NCBI GenBank assembly: GCA_947387485.1
Contig: CANDNT010000009.1
Location: 112,906 to 176,905 of the forward strand
Length of the DNA: 64,000 nucleotides
Source of the DNA: Aquimarina rhabdastrellae
GTDB lineage: Bacteria; Bacteroidota; Bacteroidia; Flavobacteriales; Flavobacteriaceae
Reading direction: 5' to 3'
Shown: positions 15,495-23,447 of the stretch, piece after piece
How the letters are laid out: every line of letters begins with the position of its first letter
How positions within the stretch are numbered: the stretch's first letter is position 1
Position numbers and translations under genes: made by a program
Notes under the pieces: model-generated
What the model was told of the DNA's origin: nothing
The model's database searches: none
Seen by the model: only the letters and a program-made list of their open reading frames with translations

Positions 15495-16772
15495 ATGGAA
15501 GATCGCCAATACCGAAAAATCTCAGATGAGGAATTAAAAGAAGCTTTAGATAAAAATGATCAAGAATCAGAATTATTAAAGAAAAATATATTAAGAGATA
15601 GAAAAGTTGCCCGAATTATTAATAGAGTAATGATTCGGAATAAGATTACAAATACTGATTTCTCAAATATATTAGAGCAGCATGGAAAGTGGTTGAATTC
15701 TAATGGTGAAATAGGAAAACAAGGTAACTTATCATTTTTAGATCTTAGTGGTTTGGATTTTAGTGATTTAAATCTTAGTAAGATTAATTTAGAAAGAGCT
15801 AAATTGGATTTTATAAATTTTGAGAGAACAAATTTATCTGGAGCCAACTTAAAAGAAACAGTGATAGATAATGCAAAATTTATTGATACTATATTGATAA
15901 ATACAAACTTTGAAAAATCAGAATTAATTAATTCTGATTTAAGTAGAGCTGTTCTTATTAATGCAAACTTAAAAGATGGAATTTTTGAAGGTACTAATTT
16001 TAAAGATGCTGATTTAGAAGGTGTAAAATTAGATGGGGCTGATTATACAATAGATCAGCTATATGAAGCGAAAAATGTTTCTAAAAAATATTTAAGTTCA
16101 AATGATATTGAATTTGAAAGTAAACATCGAATTAATGAATTACAAGAGAAACTAAAAAATGTCGAAAATGTAGATGATATTAAAAACTCAATAAAGAAAG
16201 AAGAAGAAAAATTAGAAAAAGAACAAGCAGCTAAAGAAAATACTAATCAAAAAATCAGCAATGCGCTAAAACATCTAGAGACACCTAATCAACATTTACA
16301 ATATGCAGTAGGGATACAATATGTATTAGCTAGTGTTTTTCTAATCTTAGTACTTATAGGAGTATGGAATATCATGTCTTATGTTAATACTAACTATGAA
16401 GGATTTAAACTTACACTCAACAATGAAACTACCTTTTTACAATGGTTCTTTTATGTCAGTCCTATCATTCTTGGGATATCATTAGTTATTACCTTAATTA
16501 ATCAAATTAATAATCGTTTAAAACGTATTATAGAATTACAAGAGCGTAAACGTTATGTAGGATCGATTAATGGAGCGCTTAATGCAATCCATATCTTATC
16601 AGATAATAATGAGCAATCAAAAATACGGATCAATCAAGTACTAGATCAAATCGTAGAGAATACCGTACAACTCACAGAATCTATTAATAAACCTATACAA
16701 TTAGAAGAGAAAGAAATGGATAATATAACTACTAGAGTTATAGAAGAGATGACCAAAAACTTAAAGAAATAA
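15495..16772 (+). CDS. Pentapeptide-repeat protein with coiled coil and two membrane helices
   Basis: A 425-residue protein with four parts: a charged N-terminal helix region (1-75), about 20 tandem A(D/N)LXX-type pentapeptides (about 78-182, e.g. LSGANLKETVIDNAKF) that should form a right-handed quadrilateral beta helix, a coiled coil (about 208-250), and two membrane helices (about 274-297 and 316-336) followed by a further helical tail. There is no signal peptide, so the pentapeptide domain probably faces the cytoplasm and is tethered to the inner membrane. Function is unknown; scaffold or sensor roles are guesses. A possible TATCTTAG -7 box lies near 15457. The next gene, cydA, has its own 255-base upstream region. 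Confidence 0.85.
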   Translation: MEDRQYRKISDEELKEALDKNDQESELLKKNILRDRKVARIINRVMIRNKITNTDFSNILEQHGKWLNSNGEIGKQGNLSFLDLSGLDFSDLNLSKINLERAKLDFINFERTNLSGANLKETVIDNAKFIDTILINTNFEKSELINSDLSRAVLINANLKDGIFEGTNFKDADLEGVKLDGADYTIDQLYEAKNVSKKYLSSNDIEFESKHRINELQEKLKNVENVDDIKNSIKKEEEKLEKEQAAKENTNQKISNALKHLETPNQHLQYAVGIQYVLASVFLILVLIGVWNIMSYVNTNYEGFKLTLNNETTFLQWFFYVSPIILGISLVITLINQINNRLKRIIELQERKRYVGSINGALNAIHILSDNNEQSKIRINQVLDQIVENTVQLTESINKPIQLEEKEMDNITTRVIEEMTKNLKK

Positions 16773-17027
16773 AGTTTTAAAATCGATTAATAAGTCTTTT
16801 AAAAATAGCTTGGTTTGATCATTCTTTTTAATCATAAATGATACTTATTTAACCATAGTTAAAAAGAATAGTGTGGTTATAAAATTACCCTAAGAAAACT
16901 TCTTCAAAATATGGTTGTGTCGTATCTTTATAGAGGGAAAAATTATTCTTGATAGCCGTATTCAATGAGGTACCAATTGAGTCCGTTTTAAGGATAATAC
17001 AATTATTAACTTCATTAAATAACGTCT

Positions 17028-18329
17028 ATGGAAAATCTTGATGCAGCAAGACTCCAAATGGCATTTACACTCATATTTCACATTGTTTTTGCTTGTGTGG
17101 GTATGGTTATGCCTTTTTTTATGGTAGTATCACATTACAAATGGTTAAAAACCAAAGATCAAATTTATCTTACGCTTACTAAATCTTGGCAAAAAGGAGT
17201 TGCTATATTTTTTGTTACTGGAGCAGTTTCAGGTACAGCACTTTCATTTGAATTAGGATTACTCTGGCCAGAATTTATGAAACATGCAGGACCTATTATC
17301 GGAATGCCATTTTCGCTAGAAGGTGCTGCATTTTTTATAGAAGCAATTGCGCTAGGGTTTTATCTTTATGGATGGAATAAATTACCTAAGCGATTTCACT
17401 GGTTTACAGGAGTAATAGTAGGAATTGCAGGAGTAGCTTCTGGTATACTGGTTGTCGCTGCCAATGGATGGATGAATGCGCCTAGTGGTTTTACATACGA
17501 GAACGGAGTGTTTTCAAATATTGACCCAATAGCAGCTATGCTTAATCCGGCTTGGTTTACACAAGCATTACACATGATATTAGCAGCTTTTACAGCAACA
17601 GGTTTTGCTGTAGCAGGAGTACACGCATATCAGATTTATAAAAAACGAAAAGTAGCCTTACATACCAAGGCTTTTAAGATCGCGATTACCTTTGGAGCTA
17701 TAGCAGCTTTGTTACAACCTATAAGCGGAGATATATCGGCAAAAGATATAGCAAAACGACAACCGATAAAGTTAGCCGCAATGGAGGCTCATTATGAAAC
17801 AGAAAAAAATGTGCCATTGTATATAGGAGGTATTGTTGATAATGAAACTCAAGAGGTGAGTTATAAAATACCCTTACCCGGAATGTTATCTTTCTTGGCT
17901 TTTGGAGATTTTGATGCAGAGGTAAAAGGGTTAAACGATTTTCCTAAAGAAGAACATCCTAATGTGGCTATAGTACATTATGCTTTTCAGATTATGGTAG
18001 GAATAGGAGGGATGTTGATGTTATGCGCAATACTGTATTTTATATCATTAAAACGAAAGCATTGGTTATCAAAATCTAAATTTTGGTTAGTGTTTATTAT
18101 AATGGCACCAATGGGATTTATAGCACTAGAGGCAGGATGGATTGTAACCGAAGTAGGAAGACAGCCGTGGATTATTTATAATATTATGAAAACCAAAGAT
18201 GCGGTAACCCCTATGGATGGTGTAGTCTATAGTTTTTATATGTATGTATTAGTATATACAGTCCTTACTATCGCAGTAACATGGTTAATGAGAAGACAAA
18301 TCAAAGTATTAAATCAAACTAAAGCCTAA
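17028..18329 (+). CDS. cydA: Cytochrome bd ubiquinol oxidase subunit I
   Basis: A 433-residue haem-bearing subunit of the high-affinity quinol:O2 oxidoreductase. Expected residues are visible: His18 and His182 (haem ligands, in LIFHIVF and QALHMILAAF), Met323 in FQIMVGIGG, Glu98 and Glu105 of the proton/oxygen site in FSLEGAAFFIEA, and GRQPW (377-381). The quinol loop between helices 6 and 7 is short, so this is a short-Q-loop (CioA-like) form. It uses quinol to reduce oxygen at the inner membrane, is useful at low oxygen and under oxidative stress, and is co-transcribed with cydB 4 bases downstream. A TATCTTTA box near 16923 is a possible promoter. Confidence 0.95.
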   Translation: MENLDAARLQMAFTLIFHIVFACVGMVMPFFMVVSHYKWLKTKDQIYLTLTKSWQKGVAIFFVTGAVSGTALSFELGLLWPEFMKHAGPIIGMPFSLEGAAFFIEAIALGFYLYGWNKLPKRFHWFTGVIVGIAGVASGILVVAANGWMNAPSGFTYENGVFSNIDPIAAMLNPAWFTQALHMILAAFTATGFAVAGVHAYQIYKKRKVALHTKAFKIAITFGAIAALLQPISGDISAKDIAKRQPIKLAAMEAHYETEKNVPLYIGGIVDNETQEVSYKIPLPGMLSFLAFGDFDAEVKGLNDFPKEEHPNVAIVHYAFQIMVGIGGMLMLCAILYFISLKRKHWLSKSKFWLVFIIMAPMGFIALEAGWIVTEVGRQPWIIYNIMKTKDAVTPMDGVVYSFYMYVLVYTVLTIAVTWLMRRQIKVLNQTKA

Positions 18330-18333
18330 GCCT

Positions 18334-19353
18334 ATGTTGTATATAGTTATATTCTTTTTGGGATTTTCATTCTTTCTTTATGCACTTTTAGGAGGAGCCG
18401 ATTATGGTGCAGGAATCGTAGAATTATTCTCATCGGAAAAGAATCAGGAAATTACCAAAAAAACGATTTATAGAGTTATGGGACCAGTATGGGAAGCAAA
18501 CCATATCTGGATCATTATTGTAATTGTGATTTTATGGATTGCATTTCCACAGTATTACAATGTGCTGGTAGTAAATTTGCACATTCCGTTAACCATAATG
18601 TTATTAGGAGTGACTTTAAGAGGGGTTGCATTTGTCTTTAGACATTATGATGCAGTTAAGGATGACTCACAATATATTTATGATCTATTATTTAAAATTT
18701 CTAGTTTAATAACTCCTATGTTTTTAGGAATGATATTCGGTGCTTTGATATCGGGTAGAATAGTTCTTTTGGATGCTAATCAAACACAAACTTTTTATGA
18801 GATATATGTCAGTTCGTGGACAGCACCATTAAGTATTTTAATAGGCGCTTTTTTTACAGCATTATGTGCCTTTTTATCATCGGTTTTATTAATAGGAGAA
18901 GCCGCTCCAGAAAATGAAAAGATGTATAGAAGAAAATCTACTATAGCAACAATAGTAGTAGTACTTCTAGGATTAATTACATTGAGTTATGGTTATGTAA
19001 CCGAAAATAAATTTATTATAGATTTCTTACATCATCGTTTTGCTTTAGTTATTGTTGGTATTTCAGCAATAGTATTAATTCCGTTATGGAAATCGATTAG
19101 AAAAGGGAATAAGATATGGAGTAGATTTTATGCAGGTTTACAAATGTTTTTAATATTATTTGCGATTGCAATGTCTCATTATCCCAATATGATTATTACA
19201 CGTACCGGAAGTTTGAGTTTACTTGATGGAGTTGCGCCAGAAGCTGTAATACAAACTCTAGGAATAGCTTTGATAATAGGAGGAAGTATTATTTTACCAG
19301 GCCTGTTTCATTTATTAAAATCATTTAAAATGATTAAAATACTTGAACGATAA
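18334..19353 (+). CDS. cydB: Cytochrome bd ubiquinol oxidase subunit II
   Basis: A 339-residue integral membrane partner of CydA with about eight helices. Family landmarks are the early GGADYGAGIVELF, MGPVWEANHIWIIIVIVILWIAFP, and LRGVAFVFRHYD blocks. It has no haem but is needed for assembly and stability of the oxidase. It starts 4 bases after the cydA stop. No cydX- or cydDC-like gene follows; a hairpin 8 bases after the stop closes the operon. Confidence 0.95.
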   Translation: MLYIVIFFLGFSFFLYALLGGADYGAGIVELFSSEKNQEITKKTIYRVMGPVWEANHIWIIIVIVILWIAFPQYYNVLVVNLHIPLTIMLLGVTLRGVAFVFRHYDAVKDDSQYIYDLLFKISSLITPMFLGMIFGALISGRIVLLDANQTQTFYEIYVSSWTAPLSILIGAFFTALCAFLSSVLLIGEAAPENEKMYRRKSTIATIVVVLLGLITLSYGYVTENKFIIDFLHHRFALVIVGISAIVLIPLWKSIRKGNKIWSRFYAGLQMFLILFAIAMSHYPNMIITRTGSLSLLDGVAPEAVIQTLGIALIIGGSIILPGLFHLLKSFKMIKILER

Positions 19354-19360
19354 AATATAT

Positions 19361-19385
19361 AACCCCAATGAGAAACATTGGGGTT
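19361..19385 (+). terminator. Hairpin terminator after cydAB
   Basis: A perfect 10-bp stem AACCCCAATG with its complement around AGAAA, 8 bases after the cydB stop. There is no T-run, which is common for terminators in this genome. Confidence 0.7.
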
Positions 19386-19563
19386 AATGAAAACACATAA
19401 AAAGTAATTGAAGGATACAGTTACTTTTTTACTATAAACTTATTAAGAAATGAATAAGTGAGTAGTGCACTTAAAAAAGCCCCACTAAAGCACACTACTA
19501 CTTATCCATAATTTGGTTAAGATTGTAATTATGAACAGATATTAACTTCTTAACCCACTTGAT

Positions 19564-19809
19564 TTAAATATAAGTATAAGATGATAGAGATAACATGTAT
19601 GATTTAATACTGGGGAAAATAACATAAACCATACATGTTATTAATGTAAGTTGATAAATACTATTTGTGATTACAAGGGGCAAATCAAACAAAGATAAAG
19701 TCTCATTACCAATGATAAAGGCAATAGTATAAATAGTAATTATTGTTAATACATATTTTTGATTTTTTAATGATTGCATATAACTGTAATATATTTTTTG
19801 ATTGAGCAC
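19564..19809 (-). CDS. Possible small membrane protein
   Basis: An open frame of 81 codons from a GTG, or 71 from the ATG at 19779, in a 555-base gap between cydB and the LytTR regulator gene. The product would have two hydrophobic segments (about 18-34 and 45-66), compatible with a two-helix membrane protein. No homology is recognised, and the low base complexity of the region makes chance likely. The rest of the gap (19386-19563) contains only a weak imperfect hairpin (GTAGTG...CACTAC near 19462-19500) and nothing else I can name. Confidence 0.3.
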   Translation of the reverse strand: MLNQKIYYSYMQSLKNQKYVLTIITIYTIAFIIGNETLSLFDLPLVITNSIYQLTLITCMVYVIFPSIKSYMLSLSSYTYI

Positions 19810-19908
19810 AAAGTAAAAGTAACCTAAAAGTCACATGAATTAAAACAAGAATCTATATACGCCCAAAATAAATGTATATTCGTTTGTGTTTAAATTTAAA
19901 TTTGTTTT

Positions 19909-20625
19909 TTAAGAGTGGAATAAAACCGTAATTATTTCATCTTTTTTACGAGTAGAAACAGGTATTTTAACACCGTTTTTAAGAATTAAAAAACCCTTTT
20001 TATCAAAACAATCTACAAATGCAGTATTGATGATATACGATTGATGTGTTCTAATAAAGTTATTTTTAGGCAGTTGCTTTTCAAAATCTTTAAGCGGTTT
20101 TGATGCCAAAAAATGACGATTATCATTAAGATAGAAAGTCGTATATCCTTTATCAGACTTACAATATAAGAGTGTATTTAAGTCAATAAACTGAAGACTG
20201 TTTTGTAGTTTTAAAACTAATCTGTCTTTTTGATAATCCAATTGTTTAGGAGTAGTACTTGTATTGTGGTTAGAAAGTACTTTATATATAGCCGCTTCTA
20301 ACTCTTCTGGATCAATAGGTTTTAAAATATAATCTACGGCATTGTTTTTTATAGCGCGGAGTGCATATTTTTCGTGAGCAGTAATAAAAATAACTTTAAA
20401 ATTGACTTCGTCTATAGCTTTAAGAACATCAAAAGCTGTTCCACCATCAATATCGATATCCATTAAAATAAGTTCTGGAGAGATAATTTTAATAGTTTCA
20501 ATGGCATCATGAACAGAGCTACTTTCTCCGATGATTTCTATGGGAATAGCTAAAGTTCTAATATACGCTTTTAATGAAGCTCTGATGTATGGTTCGTTTT
20601 CAATAATTAAAGTCTTCATTTGCAA
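19909..20625 (-). CDS. LytTR-family response regulator
   Basis: A 238-residue regulator with an N-terminal receiver domain (about 3-120; phospho-Asp D56 in LILMDIDID; KP lysine in YILKPIDPEE) and a C-terminal LytTR DNA-binding domain (about 140-235; YCKSDKGYTTFYL, FIRTHQSYIIN, KIPVSTRKK). LytTR domains bind direct repeats with a 10-beta-strand fold and often control extracellular or peptide-related genes. The gene overlaps the upstream kinase gene by 26 bases, so the two are a cognate pair made from one transcript. Met3 is an alternative start. Confidence 0.94.
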   Translation of the reverse strand: MQMKTLIIENEPYIRASLKAYIRTLAIPIEIIGESSSVHDAIETIKIISPELILMDIDIDGGTAFDVLKAIDEVNFKVIFITAHEKYALRAIKNNAVDYILKPIDPEELEAAIYKVLSNHNTSTTPKQLDYQKDRLVLKLQNSLQFIDLNTLLYCKSDKGYTTFYLNDNRHFLASKPLKDFEKQLPKNNFIRTHQSYIINTAFVDCFDKKGFLILKNGVKIPVSTRKKDEIITVLFHS

Positions 20626-22273
20626 TAATTTTGTAAGGAATAGTTATAGTGATTACAGTACCATTTTTGCCATAAATAGTATTGTCTTTAATGATTAAGT
20701 TTCCGGGTGATTTCAATTGTTTTGATAATAGTGATAGGCGCTTGGTAGTAATAATTGTAGAAACTCCTTTTTTACCACCTGTTTTTTTATTCTTTTTAGA
20801 AAAATTAATGCCGACACCATTATCAATTAAAGTACAAATAAGACTTTCGTTTTCTAATGAAATGCTCAGATGTATAGAAAAGTTTTTATTATTTTCTTGA
20901 TACCCATGTTCAATAGCATTTTCTATAAATGGTTGGATGATCATAGGAGGAATTCTAATAGTATCTGTAGCTATTGATTGATCTATATGAATTGAGTATG
21001 TAAAAGCATGATTAGTGCGTTCTAACTGTAAGTCTAAGTATAGCTGAATTACTTTTAATTCTTGAGAAAGCTGTACTATTTTTGATCTGGAATTTTCTAA
21101 GACTAAACGAATAAGTTTAGATAGTTTGGCTATATAAATAGAGGCTTTATGAGCTTTATTGCTCAATATCATACCTTGAACTATAGCTAGCGAATTAAAA
21201 ATAAAATGAGGAGTCATTTGCGAGCGTAATAGTTGTTGCTCAACTAGACTATTTTTATGTGTTGTTTTTAAATTCTTTAAAACAAGAAAAAAGATAATCG
21301 ATCCAGCTACAATAATACATAGTAATAAAAGAATAATTCCCCATAATTGGTATCTCTTTGAACGCTCTAGTTCATTGTTTTTTAGTTTTATAGTATGTTG
21401 TAATTCTTTTTCTTTTAAATGAGCGTTTTTGAGTTGTTTTATCTCAGTGTTTAGGTTTTTTTGAAAAATTTGTTCGTTTATCTTTTGGAGAGAATCCAAA
21501 TAAATTGCTGCGGTATCTAATTGTTTTAAGTTTTTATAAGCTGTAAAATAGTTTTCGAGAATTAAGCTCGAACCTCTTAAACTTTTAGAAAACATTCTAG
21601 TTGAATCTAGATATTGAATAGCTATTTGAGGTTTATTATGATCTAAATAAGTAGCAGCTATATTTGAATAATTTAGTAAAAGATCGCCAGTTTTATTTTC
21701 TTTATTAAGTTGCGTAGCTCTCTTAAAATAATATATAGCCGAATCATATTTTTTTATAGAAGAAAGTATGATACCAAAATTAGTAAAATAACCAGAAGCG
21801 TTAGGATCGCTTTTAAAATGTTTTAAATCAATGTTTTTTAAAATAGAATAGGCTTTTTGGTCATCACCTTGATCATGATATAAAAGTCCTAGTGAACTAA
21901 GTATTTTGGTTTTTTTAATAGAATCTTTAACGCTAAATAATTGGATTAAAGTTTGATGATTCTGGATGTTTTCTTCGGTTTGACCTAAATAATACAAAGG
22001 AATTCTACGTCGGTCATAAGCTTTGATTAGTTGGTTTGTATCATCAACTTCTCTTGCACGTTCAATCCAAGCATTGGTATAAAACAAAGCATTGGTATAA
22101 TCTTTTTTGCGTATAAAAGCTTTAGTTAACACAGTATAATCGTCCCACGATAACTGTTGTTTTTGTTCTTTGGTCGTCAAAGAATCAATAATCGAAGTTG
22201 TATTTTGTTGAGGATATAAAAAATGAAAGCATATAAAAATGAAAAAGATTGATAGAATGTATTTTAACTTCAT
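20600..22273 (-). CDS. LytS-type sensor histidine kinase with extracytoplasmic TPR domain
   Basis: A 557-residue sensor kinase. It has a signal segment (1-22), TPR-like helices (about 40-265), a coiled coil, one membrane helix (about 310-334), then a His_kinase domain with the phospho-His in SQMTPHFIFNSL (H356) and an HATPase_c domain with ENAIEHG (451-457) and DNGVGI (484-489). The kinase overlaps the LytTR regulator gene downstream, and the two GG-leader peptide genes lie just upstream on the same strand. TPR domains bind peptides in many systems, so a peptide signal is possible, but that is inference. A run of six C sits 2 bases before the start codon, in place of any Shine-Dalgarno-like sequence. 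Confidence 0.93.
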   Translation of the reverse strand: MKLKYILSIFFIFICFHFLYPQQNTTSIIDSLTTKEQKQQLSWDDYTVLTKAFIRKKDYTNALFYTNAWIERAREVDDTNQLIKAYDRRRIPLYYLGQTEENIQNHQTLIQLFSVKDSIKKTKILSSLGLLYHDQGDDQKAYSILKNIDLKHFKSDPNASGYFTNFGIILSSIKKYDSAIYYFKRATQLNKENKTGDLLLNYSNIAATYLDHNKPQIAIQYLDSTRMFSKSLRGSSLILENYFTAYKNLKQLDTAAIYLDSLQKINEQIFQKNLNTEIKQLKNAHLKEKELQHTIKLKNNELERSKRYQLWGIILLLLCIIVAGSIIFFLVLKNLKTTHKNSLVEQQLLRSQMTPHFIFNSLAIVQGMILSNKAHKASIYIAKLSKLIRLVLENSRSKIVQLSQELKVIQLYLDLQLERTNHAFTYSIHIDQSIATDTIRIPPMIIQPFIENAIEHGYQENNKNFSIHLSISLENESLICTLIDNGVGINFSKKNKKTGGKKGVSTIITTKRLSLLSKQLKSPGNLIIKDNTIYGKNGTVITITIPYKIIANEDFNY

Positions 22274-22454
22274 AGGGGGGCTTTAAAGTAGTAAAGCTAA
22301 AATAAGAATAAAATGAATAGATATCACTATTGTTTTTACGAAATAAGAAAATGATTATTCATTTGTATATTATGTTGATTAAAAGTGGTATACATGAGAT
22401 TGTTGATGAGATATTATTAAAATATTTTATAAAGATATAGTATGGTTATGCGTT

Positions 22455-22497
22455 AATAACATGATAAATATCTTTGTAGAATATTTACCATGTTATT
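22455..22497 (-). terminator. Long inverted repeat ending the GG-peptide unit
   Basis: Arms AATAACATG-A-TAAATAT and its near-perfect complement (about 17 of 18 positions) enclose a 9-base loop, starting 9 bases after the stop of the first peptide gene on the minus strand. It separates peptide transcription from the kinase/regulator pair. Confidence 0.65.
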
Positions 22498-22505
22498 GAA
22501 TAATT

Positions 22506-22673
22506 TTAAAGTCTACTACCTAATTCAAAGGAACATTGTAATTCTTTACAATGCGCACCATATTCTTGACATTGTCCATTATAGAAGCATTTTTTTTCAC
22601 CGCCTTGGATAGCCAATTGTTGCTTTTTATTTAATACATGTGTATGATTTAATTTTAAGATGTTATTTAACAT
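22506..22673 (-). CDS. GG-leader cysteine-rich peptide precursor 1
   Basis: A 55-codon gene missed by length-limited gene finding. The product has a helical leader beginning MLNNILKLNHTHVLNKKQQL, then AIQGG, a double-glycine cleavage motif at residues 24-25, and a 30-residue core EKKCFYNGQCQEYGAHCKEL plus ten more residues, with cysteines at 29, 35, 42 and 47. It is a clear paralogue of the next peptide: same leader length, GG at the same place, and the shared core pattern C-x2-NG-x-C-x2-[FY]-G-x2-C-x-E-x2-C-x-F. Such precursors are usually cut and exported by a peptidase-containing ABC transporter, and may be bacteriocins or signals. No transporter or modifying enzyme is adjacent. Confidence 0.8.
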   Translation of the reverse strand: MLNNILKLNHTHVLNKKQQLAIQGGEKKCFYNGQCQEYGAHCKELQCSFELGSRL

Positions 22674-22704
22674 GAGTAATAGTTTTTAAGTGGTTTATGT
22701 GATT

Positions 22705-22746
22705 AAAAAAATAGGATAGAAATTGCAAACACAATTCCTATCCTAT
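22705..22746 (-). terminator. Terminator between the two GG-peptide genes
   Basis: A 15-bp near-perfect stem (ATAGGATAGAAATTG, loop CAAACA) followed on the minus strand by TTTTTT. It lies 19 bases after the stop of the upstream peptide gene and about 30 bases before the start of the next, so it may act as an attenuator. Confidence 0.75.
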
Positions 22747-22764
22747 ATAGAAGTTTAATGTCTT

Positions 22765-22926
22765 TTAACAAGGATCAATAAAAGCACATTCAGATTCAGC
22801 ACATTGTCGACCAAAAGCTATACATTCACCATTAACTTTACATTTCATTCTGCCTCCTTGGACAGCACGTTGTTGTTTCTTCTCTAATTTTTTGATTCCG
22901 TCTAAATTTAAAATGTTTTTTAACAT
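22765..22926 (-). CDS. GG-leader cysteine-rich peptide precursor 2
   Basis: A 53-codon gene, paralogous to its downstream neighbour. Leader MLKNILNLDGIKKLEKKQQR, then AVQGG with the double glycine at 24-25, and a core with cysteines at 29, 35, 42, 47 and 53, the last being the C-terminal residue. The conserved core spacing C-x5-C-x6-C-x4-C suggests two disulfides or thioether-type crosslinks; the fifth cysteine is unique to this copy. The leader resembles the short MLK-N-IL-L leaders of flavobacterial GG natural-product precursors. No serine/threonine-rich stretch typical of a lanthipeptide core is seen. An intrinsic terminator follows. Confidence 0.8.
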   Translation of the reverse strand: MLKNILNLDGIKKLEKKQQRAVQGGRMKCKVNGECIAFGRQCAESECAFIDPC

Positions 22927-23108
22927 ATCTTTATTTTTAAAATGATTTGTATTTAAATTTAATTAAAAAACAGTAATTGATACAGGTGTTTTTCCGTATA
23001 ATATAAATGGGTTTTAAGTAATTATTTTGAGCAAAATATTGATATATAATGTTTATGTTTAATTAAATAAAAGACAGTAAAAAGAAATGTTATGGGGTTA
23101 AGAGGATA

Positions 23109-23237
23109 TTATTTAAGCAATAAAGCCTCAAGTTTGGCTAATCTAGCTTCGAGAACTTCATTTTTTTGCTGTTGCTTTTTTAATACTTCTTGTTGTTCAA
23201 TTGTATATAGAGTTAATTCTTCGATTTTTTCTAGTAA
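23109..23237 (-). pseudogene. Remnant of a tail-fibre-like protein C-terminus
   Basis: Read on the minus strand this encodes about 42 residues beginning LLEKIEELTLYTIEQQ and ending in a leucine-rich coiled coil (LEARLAKLEALLLK) and stop. It matches the C-terminal coiled coil of the secreted protein at 48010-49212 (VEKVEELTLHTINQEE...KIATLEAAINK). An in-frame TAA lies just upstream and no start codon exists in the fragment, so the rest of the gene has been lost. It is a relic, not a gene. Confidence 0.75.
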
Positions 23238-23321
23238 TTAGATTTCATAAATTCATTTCTTCTTTAGAAAAGCGGTCAACCCTATTTAGGTATATATAGA
23301 TAACTTGTAAATATCTAAAAG

Positions 23322-23359
23322 AAAAGGCTATTAAGGAACAGTACCTTAAATAGCCTTTT
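23322..23359 (-). terminator. Terminator of the leuACDB operon
   Basis: A 15-bp stem with one bulge (AAAAGGCTATT-AAGG and complement) around a 7-base loop, about 90 bases after the leuB stop on the minus strand and followed by a T-rich stretch. It lies between the operon and the tail-fibre relic. Confidence 0.75.
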
Positions 23360-23447
23360 GAAAGAAAAAAATAAAAAATAGTTTATGAGTTTATGTCTAT
23401 ATGATGCTTTTAGATTTCATGAACTCATATTTTTTAAAAGGGCGACC

